NCBI GenBank assembly: GCA_025057395.1
Contig: JANWXU010000018.1
Coordinates: forward strand, 1-46,403
DNA from: Bacteroidia bacterium
GTDB lineage: Bacteria > Bacteroidota > Bacteroidia > J057 > JANWXU01
Reading direction: 5' to 3'
Length of the DNA: 46,403 nucleotides
In this document: one piece after another, positions 24,662 through 35,900 of the stretch
How positions within the stretch are numbered: the stretch's first letter is position 1
How the letters are laid out: every line of letters begins with the position of its first letter
Position numbers and translations under genes: made by a program
Notes under the pieces: generated by a model
Seen by the model: the letters and a program-made list of their open reading frames with translations, nothing else
Databases searched by the model: none
What the model was told of the DNA's origin: nothing

Positions 24662-26911
24662 ATGAAAAATAACCAACCGGCTATTTTAGTTTTTACCCCT
24701 AGAGAAGAAGAAAAGGAGTACATATTGCAAAATACAAAAAACTTGCCTGATAGTATTCTTGGAGTTCAGTATTATAATTCTTTATTCTTACCCTTCTCTA
24801 GTTTTAGTGAAAGTAATGAGTTTTTAGTTATATGTAGTTTAGCTTTTTCTATAGAAAATTTAATTCATTTTGCAAAACAAATTAAGATTTTTAAAAAGCG
24901 TAAAAATTTTTGTGCTTTTCTAGTTGGTAGTTTTAGTGAGGAAGAAAAAGCTTGGCAATTGTGCCCACAATACTATTATCAATACTTTATCTATGAAGCT
25001 AAGGAAAAACGTTTGTTGTATTGTCTTACTCAATGGTTACGTTCTAGAAGTTGTCGTCTCCTTGCTATTTACTCTCCTAGTATGGGGGGAACTTTGAAAA
25101 AACTATCCAAAAAAAGGTTATTACAAGCTGCCTATGATAGTTTCCCAAGTCCTCTGCTTATACTTAAGGCTAAAAATTACAAATTAGTAGAGTATAATTC
25201 TGCTACTCTTTCTTTTTTTGGTTGTACGAGTAAACAAGAATTTGAAGAATATTACTTTCCTCAAATACGAAGAGAGGTCAAAAAAAATAAGAATAGGATT
25301 ATTGCGGGAATTAAAGATGTGGATAAGGTAAGATTAGTTTTATCTATTACTTTACAAAAAACTAACCAAGAAGACTTATTTATTGCTCTTAGCATCAATC
25401 ACTTTTATTTGAAGGATGAGAGGTATTTGCTGGTAGCTTTATTAGATAATTCGAGAATAAAAGAAGCAGAAGATGCACTTGCACAAAGTGAAGCTCGTTT
25501 TAGGGCAATGGTGCAAAATTCTTCCGACGTAATTGCTATTTTAGCTGCTGATAGTACTATTATATTTGTAAGTTCTTCTTCGGAATTTGTACTTGGCTTT
25601 AAGGCGGAGGAGCTAATCGGCATTAGTTTTTTCTCCCAGGTATACTCCGAAGATGTGTATATAGTTAAGTCTACTTTTTTAAGTGCACTGCAAAATGCCG
25701 GACAACTTTTTCGGGCTGAGTTTCGCTTTGTGCAAAGTAATGGTAACGTTAATTATCTTGATTGCTTATTCGTAAACTACTTAGAAAACACAGCTTTACG
25801 AGGAATTGTACTTAATATTCGAGATATTACTCAAAGGAAACTTACCGAATTAGCTCTTGCCGAAAGTCAGGAGCGCCTAGATTTAGCTATATGGGCTGCT
25901 AATTTGGCACTGTGGGACTGGCACATTTTAAGCGGAAAGGTATATCGGAATGAAAAGTGGCAGCAGCTACTTGAATACTCAGCTTCGGAAATTGCTCCTA
26001 CTTTTGATTTTTGGAAAGAGCATATTCATCCCGAAGATCATTCTAAAGTGATGAACCTTCTAGAAAAACATTTTTCGGGTGAAATTTCTTTTTTTCAAGT
26101 GGAATATAGGCTACGCAAAAAAAGTGGAGAATGGATTTGGGTTTTAGATAGTGGCAAAGTCGTTGATTATACCCCCACAGGTAAGCCCAAGCGGGCTACA
26201 GGTACTTTACTAGATATATCGGAAAGAAAATTTTTTGAAGAACAAAAGAAGAAACAGCAACTAGCTATTCTGAATGCTCTTATTGAAGGGCAAGACCAGG
26301 AAAGAAAAAGAATTGCTGCCGAACTTCATGATGGTTTGGGGCAACAGCTACATGCCATCAAATTACATTTTTATCTTCTAACTCAAACCGTAAATCAAAA
26401 CAATACGAACTCTGTAGAAACCACCTTAGTTACTGAAATTAGCCAAATGATAAATCAAGCTATTCAAGAGGTTCGTGATATATCTCATAATTTAATGCCT
26501 AAAACTTTGCAAGATTTTGGTTTAAAAGTCGCTATCCAAAATTTGTGTGACTACCTTCAGAACAGCCAAGCCTTTAATATTGTACTTGATGCTAGTCATT
26601 TGCCCGAGCATTTGCCCTCTTCGTTGGAGGCTAGTATATACCGTATCATTCAAGAGGCCTTCTCAAATATTATTAAGCATGCACAGGCTAAAAAAGTGAT
26701 TATACAATTGTGGGTTAATGGTCGAATTTTGTGTTTACTGATAGAAGATGACGGATTAGGATTTAGTATTGCAGAAATTCAAGAACGAAAAGGAATAGGA
26801 CTAATGAATTTAGAAACGAGGGTTAAACTTCTGCAGGGTAATTTAACTTTAGATTCTTGCCCAGGTGGCGGCACTACTATCTTAGTAGAAATTCCTATTA
26901 TTGATTCCTAA
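24662..26911 (+). CDS. PAS-domain sensor histidine kinase of the NarL type
   Basis: This 749-residue protein has no membrane helix. Residues from about 1 to 135 look like a receiver-type fold without a clear phospho-acceptor. Three PAS regions follow, near 155 (FPSPLLILKAKNYKLVEYNSATLSFFG), 278 (RFRAMVQNSSDVIAIL) and 400 (RLDLAIWAANLALWDW). Then comes a HisKA_3 box with phosphorylated H556 (AAELHDGLGQQLHAIK) and an HATPase (IIEDDGLGFSIAEIQERKGIGLMNLETRV). The last block is typical of the NarX/DegS group, which signals to LuxR-type regulators. No such regulator is adjacent, so it is an orphan in this window. The signal is unknown. Confidence 0.88.
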   Translation: MKNNQPAILVFTPREEEKEYILQNTKNLPDSILGVQYYNSLFLPFSSFSESNEFLVICSLAFSIENLIHFAKQIKIFKKRKNFCAFLVGSFSEEEKAWQLCPQYYYQYFIYEAKEKRLLYCLTQWLRSRSCRLLAIYSPSMGGTLKKLSKKRLLQAAYDSFPSPLLILKAKNYKLVEYNSATLSFFGCTSKQEFEEYYFPQIRREVKKNKNRIIAGIKDVDKVRLVLSITLQKTNQEDLFIALSINHFYLKDERYLLVALLDNSRIKEAEDALAQSEARFRAMVQNSSDVIAILAADSTIIFVSSSSEFVLGFKAEELIGISFFSQVYSEDVYIVKSTFLSALQNAGQLFRAEFRFVQSNGNVNYLDCLFVNYLENTALRGIVLNIRDITQRKLTELALAESQERLDLAIWAANLALWDWHILSGKVYRNEKWQQLLEYSASEIAPTFDFWKEHIHPEDHSKVMNLLEKHFSGEISFFQVEYRLRKKSGEWIWVLDSGKVVDYTPTGKPKRATGTLLDISERKFFEEQKKKQQLAILNALIEGQDQERKRIAAELHDGLGQQLHAIKLHFYLLTQTVNQNNTNSVETTLVTEISQMINQAIQEVRDISHNLMPKTLQDFGLKVAIQNLCDYLQNSQAFNIVLDASHLPEHLPSSLEASIYRIIQEAFSNIIKHAQAKKVIIQLWVNGRILCLLIEDDGLGFSIAEIQERKGIGLMNLETRVKLLQGNLTLDSCPGGGTTILVEIPIIDS

Positions 26912-27057
26912 ACTCTATTTTTAGCGCTTTCACAAAAAATGAACAAGATGAAAAAATGATAAAAAAAACTTGTGATTTTTACTTTTATTTTTAATTCTAC
27001 TGCTATTTATTGTCTGTGCAGTTTGTCCTATGTGCAGAGGTATTTATTGATTGAAAC

Positions 27058-29799
27058 ATGAAAGAAGGTATTTTGTGGCATTCTTTAAATAAAGAGGAAG
27101 TTCTAAGTAGACTTAAAACTTCCTTAGCCGAAGGACTTAGTGAAGAAGAAGTACAAAAAAGGCAGGAGCAATATGGAAAAAATATTTTAACCCAGCAAAA
27201 AAGTACTTCTCCTTTCATTTTATTTTTATTGCAATTTCATCAGCCTCTTATCTATATATTATTAGGTGCTACTGCTATTACTCTCTACTTAGGAGAATAT
27301 TTAGATGCTTTGGTAATATTTGGAATTGTATTTATTAATGCAGTTATTGGTTTTATTCAGGAGTACAGAGCACTTAGAGCAATAAGCTCTTTAGCTCATT
27401 CTATGACGCCTGAGGCTACTGTAATTCGAGAAGGAAAGCGACATCGGATTCCAGCTCAAGAGCTTACTATAGGAGATATTGTCTGGTTGGAACCAGGAGA
27501 TAAAGTTCCGGCTGACCTTCGCCTATTAAGTATTCGAGACTTACAAATTGATGAGGCCCCTTTGACTGGAGAATCAGTACCGGTACCAAAGAAAGTAACA
27601 GAACTTCCCCACCAAACACTATTAGCAGATCGCAGTAATATGGCTTACTCCTCTACTTTGGTAACCTATGGTAGTGGTATAGGAGCGGTAGTAGCTATTG
27701 GAAATGCTACAGAGATAGGAAGGATTAATCAAATGATAGCTTCTGCCGATATACTTGCCACTCCGCTTACCCAAAGCATTGCTCGTTTTAGCAGTCTTCT
27801 GTTATATGTAATTCTAGGTTTTGCTATCCTTACCTTTATAGTAGGAGTAAAAAGGGGCAATGATATATTTGATATGTTCATGGCGTCAGTGGCTTTGGCT
27901 GTGGGTGCTATTCCAGAAGGATTGCCCGCAGCTATTACTATTATGCTTGCAAACGGCGTAGCAAGAATAGCCAAAAAAAACGCAATTATTCGAAAATTAC
28001 CTGCTGTAGAAACGTTAGGAAGTACCACCGTAATTTGCTCTGATAAAACTGGTACTCTTACACAAAATCAAATGACCGTTCAAGAGATTATTGCAGGTGG
28101 ATGGCATTATACAGTAACGGGCGTAGGATATGAACCTATAGGTACTTTTCAAATAAATGGAGAAGAGGCGTGTATTCGAGAAAATGTTGCACTTGAAGAA
28201 TGTTTAATAGCTGGCTTGTTGTGCAACCAATCTAATTTAATAGAAGAAGCAGGGGCTTGGAAAATAGAAGGTGATCCTACTGAAGGAGCTTTAGTTGTGG
28301 CAGCCAACAAGGCTGCTAAGTATCGAGAAAATTATTTGAATTTACTTCCTTTACTAGATACTATTCCGTTCGAGTCCGAAAACCAATATATGGCTACTCT
28401 ACATAAGGTTTTAGATAAGCCCTATCATGTAATCTATATTAAAGGTTCTGTTGAACGAATACTAGAGCGCTGTAACCTTGAGTTGTTACCTGATGGTCAA
28501 ATCCAAGAAATAAATCGTCAAAAGTATTTTGAAATTACAAATCAAATGGCTAAAAAAGGCCTTCGTTTACTGGCCTTTGCATATAAGCATGTGCCTAATA
28601 CTCAACAAGAAATAACGCACTACGAGGTAGCTCAAGATCTAATTTTTTTGGGTATACAAGCGATGATTGATCCCCCTAGGCCCGAAGCTATAGAGGCAGT
28701 TAAAATTTGCAAAATGGCGGGCATTAAAGTTAAAATGATAACCGGGGATCATGAACTTACAGCTCTGACAATTGCTCAAAAAATTGGAATTGTAGGAGCT
28801 ACCTCGGAGCAAGAGCTAAGTCAAAAGGTTATTAATGGCAGTAAAATGAGTAGCCTTTCAGACGAGGAGTTAATTGCTGTAACACAAAAAGTAGCTGTTT
28901 TTGCTCGCTTCGCCCCTGAAGATAAGTTGCGAATTGTGCGAGCTTTACAGGCTAATAATGAAATTGTTGCTATGACAGGCGATGGAGTTAATGATGCCCC
29001 TTCTCTTCGTCAAGCTAATATTGGTATTGCCATGGGGATTACAGGTACAGCTGTAGCCATCGAAACTGCAGATATGGTGCTTACTGATGACAACTTTGCT
29101 ACCATTAAAGACGCAGTAGAAGAAGGACGGGGAATTTATGATAATCTTATCAAATTTATTACTTGGACTTTACCTACTAACTTTGGAGAGGGTCTTGTAA
29201 TTTTAGCAGCTATTGTGGCTAATACTACCTTACCTATCCTACCCCTTCAATTGCTTTGGATTAACATGACTACAGCTGCACTTCTAGGTTTAACTCTTGT
29301 ATTTGAACCTAAAGAACCAGGCATTATGGAACGTAAGCCTAGAAACGCCCAAGAACCTATATTAAATGCTGTACTTTTGACTCGCATTGTAATTGTAGGA
29401 GTTCTTTTATGTGCCGCGGCTTTTGGATTCTTTTATGAATTACAGGAAAAAGGAAGAAGTGTAGAAGCAGCTCGTACCATTGCAGTGAATATTTTTGTAG
29501 TAGGTGAGCTTTTTTATCTATTCAATTGCCGCGTACTAAGCAGCCCGCTTTATAAAATTGACTTTTTTTCAAATCCTATTTTATTGATAGGAGCTGGCGC
29601 TATGTTTTTAGTTCAGTTATTTTATACTTATGTGCCTTTTATGAATCAAGCTTTTCATAGTGAAGCATTGGAATTTATGGATTGGCTTTTCATAGTGGGA
29701 GTAGGTATTTTTATATTTTGGGTTATTGAAATAGAGAAGGGGGTGCGATATAGAGTGGTGAAAAAACGTAACTCGAAAGAAAAAGAAGTTTTACAATAA
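27058..29799 (+). CDS. P-type cation-transporting ATPase, P2-like
   Basis: This 913-residue pump has a cation ATPase N-terminal domain (about 5-75), the actuator TGES loop (LTGESVPVPKKV), the M4 motif IPEGLP, the phosphorylation site DKTGTLT at D329, an HAD hinge GDGVND and ten predicted helices. The M5 region contains TNFGE like the SERCA SNVGE. The M6 ion-binding motif reads N736-M-T-T-A740, whereas calcium pumps have an aspartate in place of A740. The transported ion is therefore not certain; Ca, Na or H are possible. It stands alone, 146 bases after the sensor kinase. Confidence 0.9.
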   Translation: MKEGILWHSLNKEEVLSRLKTSLAEGLSEEEVQKRQEQYGKNILTQQKSTSPFILFLLQFHQPLIYILLGATAITLYLGEYLDALVIFGIVFINAVIGFIQEYRALRAISSLAHSMTPEATVIREGKRHRIPAQELTIGDIVWLEPGDKVPADLRLLSIRDLQIDEAPLTGESVPVPKKVTELPHQTLLADRSNMAYSSTLVTYGSGIGAVVAIGNATEIGRINQMIASADILATPLTQSIARFSSLLLYVILGFAILTFIVGVKRGNDIFDMFMASVALAVGAIPEGLPAAITIMLANGVARIAKKNAIIRKLPAVETLGSTTVICSDKTGTLTQNQMTVQEIIAGGWHYTVTGVGYEPIGTFQINGEEACIRENVALEECLIAGLLCNQSNLIEEAGAWKIEGDPTEGALVVAANKAAKYRENYLNLLPLLDTIPFESENQYMATLHKVLDKPYHVIYIKGSVERILERCNLELLPDGQIQEINRQKYFEITNQMAKKGLRLLAFAYKHVPNTQQEITHYEVAQDLIFLGIQAMIDPPRPEAIEAVKICKMAGIKVKMITGDHELTALTIAQKIGIVGATSEQELSQKVINGSKMSSLSDEELIAVTQKVAVFARFAPEDKLRIVRALQANNEIVAMTGDGVNDAPSLRQANIGIAMGITGTAVAIETADMVLTDDNFATIKDAVEEGRGIYDNLIKFITWTLPTNFGEGLVILAAIVANTTLPILPLQLLWINMTTAALLGLTLVFEPKEPGIMERKPRNAQEPILNAVLLTRIVIVGVLLCAAAFGFFYELQEKGRSVEAARTIAVNIFVVGELFYLFNCRVLSSPLYKIDFFSNPILLIGAGAMFLVQLFYTYVPFMNQAFHSEALEFMDWLFIVGVGIFIFWVIEIEKGVRYRVVKKRNSKEKEVLQ

Positions 29800-29906
29800 G
29801 TTCATGAAGAAAAAGATATTACTCTAATAACTAAAGCTCAATCACTTTTTTAAATAAATAATAAATAATATACTTTAGCCAAATTGACTTAACACTAACT
29901 TTAATT

Positions 29907-32900
29907 TTAGCTTCCTAGTATACTAAGTTCTTGTTTTAGGGCCCTAAGGGTTTGATGGTAAAGTTGTTGTAGTTGCTCAAAAGTGAAAGTAGATATTGTT
30001 ACTTGGTCTTCGAGGGTATTGCGTTCTAGTTGTTCCAAAAGCTGGCCTAGGTGCTTGGCTCCAATGCTAAAAGCGCTTCCCTTGAATTTATGGTATTTAG
30101 CCTTTAGCTCTGCTCCCTTGAGGTTTTTTACTTCGGAAAAAAATTCTAAAGCACTTTGTTCAAAAAGCTCGACCAATTGATTCACTGTTTCTGTGCCTTT
30201 TGCTTGTCCTATTTTTTTGAGCAAATCAATTTGGTCCTTTTCGAGTAAAGAACTTTCTTGCTTATCTACCCAAGGAATAGAAATAGGTTGACCTACGCTA
30301 GTGATGTTGGATGGGTGTTGAAATAACTTTTGTATACAGTTTTGTATATCAATAGGATGTATGGGCTTAACAATATAGTCTTTCATTCCTGCATTAAGCG
30401 CCCTTTCTTTTTCTTCTTTGAGGGCATTCGCAGTGAGAGCCACTACTACAGGGGGAGGATATCGATGTTCTGTATTTTGAGAAGTAAGATATTGCATAGT
30501 TTGTAAGCCATCGAGTTCGGGCATATTGAGGTCCATAAGCAGTAGGTCGTAAGATTTTTGTTTGAGAGCCTCTACTACTTGTAAACCATTTGTAACTATA
30601 TCTGGTTTATAACCAAGACCTTCTAAGATGAGTTGGGTAAAGCGTTGATTAACAGGATTATCTTCAGCTACTAAAATTTGGAGTGGAATTTTAGTACTAA
30701 GTAATGGGTCGAGCTGAGGTACGGTAACAGTTTTTTTTAGCTCCACGTCTCTATTTTCAAAAATATTAATAATTAATTCAAGTAAAGGAATTTGTTTGAT
30801 GGGCTTATGAATAGGATAAATTTTTAGGTTGTCGTATTTAAAGATGCTTGTACTGTTAAGAGGCAGAAGAATGATAATATTCGTAAGGTTGGAAAACCCG
30901 CTAAGGTTTTTTAAGAAATAGGCAATTGATTCATCGCTAGAGGAGAAGTCTATAATAAAAAGGTCGATTGTAAATTGGTTGATTATGGCTTGAGCTTGGG
31001 AAATATTTTGCACCTCAAAAAGGTTAGCAGGACTTAGTAGTGAACAGGCATAACCAAGAGCCCCCTGGGTAATCCAATTTTGACAAAGAATCAAAATATT
31101 TTTTTGCTTAAAAGTAGGCCATTCAAAGCGGTAAGGACTATTACTATCAAGGGGCAAGTTTACATAAAAACAGGAGCCCCTTTGTGGTTTACTTTTAACC
31201 TCGATAGTTCCTCCCATTAGCTCCACTAAGTGTTTGCTAATAGTAAGACCTAAACCTGTGCCTCCATACTTTCTAGTGGTGGAATAGTCTGCTTGAGTAA
31301 AAGCTTTAAAGATTTTTTCTATAGCTTCTGGCTCAATACCAATTCCAGTATCACAAACACAAAATAACAAGTGATTAGGAGTTTCACTTTTTTCAACTGT
31401 AAGAATAATAGCTCCTTGGGAGGTAAACTTAATAGCGTTATTAAGTAAATTAACTAATACTTGTCGTAAACGTACGGGGTCGGCTTCTATATACCGAGGT
31501 ATATTAGGATGAATAACTTGAACTAGCTCTATATTTTTAGAGAGTGTTTGAGGAGCAAATAAGTCAAAAATATCATCAATAAACTCTGCTAAGTCGATAA
31601 ATTGAAATTCTAGTTCTAATTTGCCTGATTCTACCTTCGAAAAATCTAGAATATGATTAATAATTTTAAGTAAGGCTTCACTGCTATTTCGGATGGTTTC
31701 TACAAATTCTAGTTGCATTTCATTAAGTGGGGTATTAAGTAGCAAGTCAGTCATTCCGATGATGCCGTTCATGGGAGTACGTATTTCATGGCTCATGGCA
31801 GCAAGGAATTCCGATTTTGCTTTATCTGCCGCTTCCGCCTCTTCTTTTGCTTTTTGTAATTCCATTGCAATTCTTTTCCTTTCCGTAATATTTAGTGTGG
31901 TTCCTACTAAACGTAGAGGATTATTTTCTTCGTCCCAAGCAACTACTTTAGCTCGCGATAATACCCAAAGCCACTCGCCTGCAAAGGTTTGAATACGAAT
32001 TTCCTTTTCTAAAATTGGAGTTTGCCCCGAAAGATGTTTTACAATAGCTGCTTTGAAATCTTCAATATCATCAGGATGGCACAAATTAAAGAGATTGATT
32101 TTGTGCGGATCATTTTCATCTATCGAATAGCCTAACATTTTTAACCATTGAGGAGATAAATACATTTGGTTAGTTTTTAGGTCCCAATCCCAAACGCCAT
32201 CTTGTGTACTTTCCAAAGCAAGATTTAAGCGTTCTTGGCTTTCAATTAGGGCTTCTTCTACTTTTTTTCTTTCGCGTATATCTATTAAAGAGCCTACAGT
32301 ACCTAGTATAACATTCGTTTCGTCTCTTCGAATTTTAGTATGTATTTCCACCCAGTGAAAGGTATGGTCACTATTAAGTAGTCGGAGTTGGGTCCATACT
32401 TCAGTTCTGGTTTCGGCTAGTAGTTCTTCTAATTCTTTCCTTAGCAAGGGTCTATCCAAAGGATGAATGTAGTCGAATAAATTTTTATATAGGGTTTGCT
32501 CGATAGAAAAACCACTAATATCCTTCCAACTAGGACTTAAAAACTGCCAATTAAAGTTAGTATCAGTATAGAAAAGAGTTTCTTGTAAATTTTCGACTAC
32601 TGTTTTATAAAGCAATTCAGTTTTTCGTGCCAATTCTTGCTCTTTTTTCCTTTCTGTTATATCCATAGCGGTTCCTAGTATAGTGGTAGGTGAGCCTACT
32701 GCGTTTTTTTCAAATACTGTGACGCGAGTACTAAACCAACGCCATTCGCCTTTATTGTTACGTAAGCGTACTTCAAATTCGATAATGGATTGGGGGGAGT
32801 TGTTTAGTTCGCTTTCCAATTTTTCAAGCTTTTGCCAATCTTCGGGATGTACCATTTTCCTTATAGCGCTTGGTCCCAAGCGAAAGAAGAATTCAGGTTC

Positions 32901-35900
32901 TAGTCCTAGCATACTATAAGCCCGCTCATTTACATACATGAAACTTCTTTGTTCTAATTTGTAGATGAAAAGAACTTGGGGTATAGTAGCAATAATTTGT
33001 TCATTAAATCGCTTACTTTCGCGCAATGCTTGCTCGGTTAATTTTAGACTGGTGATATCTCTACCTACTGCTTGGAAAACTAAAGGTACTCCCGCTTCAT
33101 CAAAAATGCCGCGAATCGTCCATTGTAGCCATCCTACTTGCTGATCGGGAAGAGTAATCCGATGCTCTAAAGTAGCAACAGGCTGTGAGAGTTGAAGCTT
33201 ATCTATAGTTTGTACTAAGATTTGGCGATCTTCTGGAAAAATGTTAGGTAAGAAAGGCTTGCCTAATACTTCAGTAGCACTTTTACCAACGTAGCGACAA
33301 TAAGCTTCATTCGCAAAAGTGAGAGTAAGATCGGGCAAGTAACGGCAAATAAGCTCGGTGTGATCTTCAATAATCGCTCTATATAGAGCTTCACTTTGTT
33401 TAAGGGCTTTTTCTATATTTTTTTCAGTAGTAACATTTCGAATTACTACAATAGTACCCCCATACACATAGTGAGAAAACCTAGCTTCATAAGTAATTTG
33501 TTTTCCTAAAAGAATATGCACATATTCTAGAGTAGCAGTGTATTTAGGTTGGTTGTTGACTTGCTCCAAAGTTTGCAATACTGCATTAGCTGAAAGTGAA
33601 GGAAAAATTTCCCATAATTTGCTTCCTATTATTTGTGGAAAGGAGTTAAGCCAGTCTTCAGAGGGAGGAATTTTGTAGTCTACTATGCTTCCCTCAGCTG
33701 AAAGGCGAAAGTAAATATCTGGTAGGGCTCGTAGAACAGATTCTAATTCCTCATTTCTCTGAAGAAGTTCTGTTTGGACGCGCTTTAATTCAGTAATATT
33801 TACGGAAACAACTAGTAAATTATACGTGCCACCAGGCCTCAGTAGAGGTTTTCGTATAGTGCGAAACCATAAAATTTCTCCATTAGGAGTAGAAAAAGGC
33901 TCCTCCGTCTCGAGAGTTTCTAACTTTTTTAGTACTTCAATATCTATTACTTCGCGTGTTTCAAAGTTAGTTTTATCCTCCTCGGAGGGAGGATGAGGGG
34001 CGGGGGTGCAGATTCCCTTATTTTTGAGAACTCGTTGGGCGGTTTGATTAGCAAAAATATATTCTCCTTTTTTATTTCTTACATATACAAGATTGGGATC
34101 AGTATCCAGCACTTGCTGCATAAAATTACGCTGCGCTTCTAATTCTGCGAGGATAGTTTCTAGTTGTTGATTCCGCTGCAAGATGGCGAGTTCATTTTTT
34201 TTCTTTTGTGTGATATCTACACTAATGCCTAATATGTTAATAGTACCATCTTCATAAATAAGGGGCTTGCGAACAGTGTGGAGCCAGATTTCTTCTCCTT
34301 GTGGGTTTACAAATTTTTCTTCGTAGACTAAAGTTTGAAGCTCTTGAGTTACAGCCGTTACTGGATTATTTCCCTGAGTTATGTGTGCAAATTTTTTAAT
34401 AGCTTCCTCAGGACTAAGGTTTTCTTGAAAAAGCTTTTTTTCTATGAAATCATAAAAAGCCTGATTGGTAAAAATAAAATTGCCTTCTCTATCCAAAACG
34501 TATATTAAACTAGGATCGGTATCCAAAATATGCTGCATCAAAGTTTTTTGCTCCGAATATTGCTTTAAGATGACTTCTAACTCCCGATTACGAGCTAATA
34601 ACTGATCAGCAAACTGCTTTTTTTCGGTAATATCTACTGCTATTGTCAGCATTTGAGCTTCTTGCGAAGCAATAAGTAAAGGCTTATGAATGACTTGGAA
34701 CCACGAAGAGGCGTTGTTAGAACTATCTTCTATAAGTTTTACTTCTCTTAAAATTGTTTTTTGTTGCTCAATTGCCCATTCGGGAGCTTTGAGAAGAGTA
34801 AAAAATTTATGTTGTTGTAGTAAGGAATAATCTTCTAGACTGTTAGTAGCTATATCTGGAATGGAAGATTTTGAAAGTAAAGCTTTTAAAGCCTTATTAG
34901 CAAATAATAAATTACCCGAAGAATCCTGTACAAAAATAAGGTTAGGATCAGCATCTAGCACTTGTTCCATGAAAGATTTTTGCGATAAAACTAATAACTC
35001 AGCTTCTTTAGACTGAGTAATTTCAAGGGTAAAGCCGACAATATAAACATCATTATCTTTAGAAAGTTCGACGCATTTTTTGCCTGAATAAAAATATCGG
35101 TATCGGTTGCCTATCCAGTTTTTTTCGATTTGGAAAAGCGGTTGTTTTTTGGTTAAAATTTGACGATCCTCCATTTCTACGAACTTGGCTTCTTCGGGTG
35201 TTAGGTAAGCGGATGCTGTTTTGCCTAATACTTGATGCTTGGGTAGGCCTACTATCTTGGCAGCTTCTTCATTGAAGTGAATATATCTACCGCTTTTATC
35301 TTTCAGATAAACTGCTAGGGGTAAAGCATCTAAAACTTCGGAAAGAAAAAATTGTTCCCTTTGAGTTTTTTGTTCAGCATCGATTAGTTCGGATACATCC
35401 TCAGCTAGGATAAAGGCACCCAGTACCGTGCCCTGGGGATCTAGCCATGGAAAGAATTTCCATTTTAACCATCTAATTCCTCCCTGTACCTCATTATAAG
35501 TAAGGGGGGGAGAAAAAGCAACTTGCCCTTCGAGCGCCTGCTGAAGGAGAGGAAGATGCCAATTTGCTAAATCAGGAAAAATGGAAGAATGCTTTTGCCC
35601 TGTTAGATTTTGTTGGGGTAAAGATAAAAGTTGAAAATAGGCTTTATTAGCAGCAATATATTTGCCTGTTAGGTCTACTACAGCTAAAGGACTAGGAAAG
35701 AGATGGATTAACGAATTAAAAAAAAACTGATTGGTTGGTTCTAAGCCAATTGCTACTATCCAAGGGGTATCTAGAGAGGAAGAAAAAGTTTGAATATTAT
35801 ATTGCCATAAAAGATTAACTACTTTTCCTTCCCTGTTTTTCCAGGGAAATTGAAAAAAAAAACTTATTGCTTCTACTGTTGGAGCAGGCTTTTCAATATC

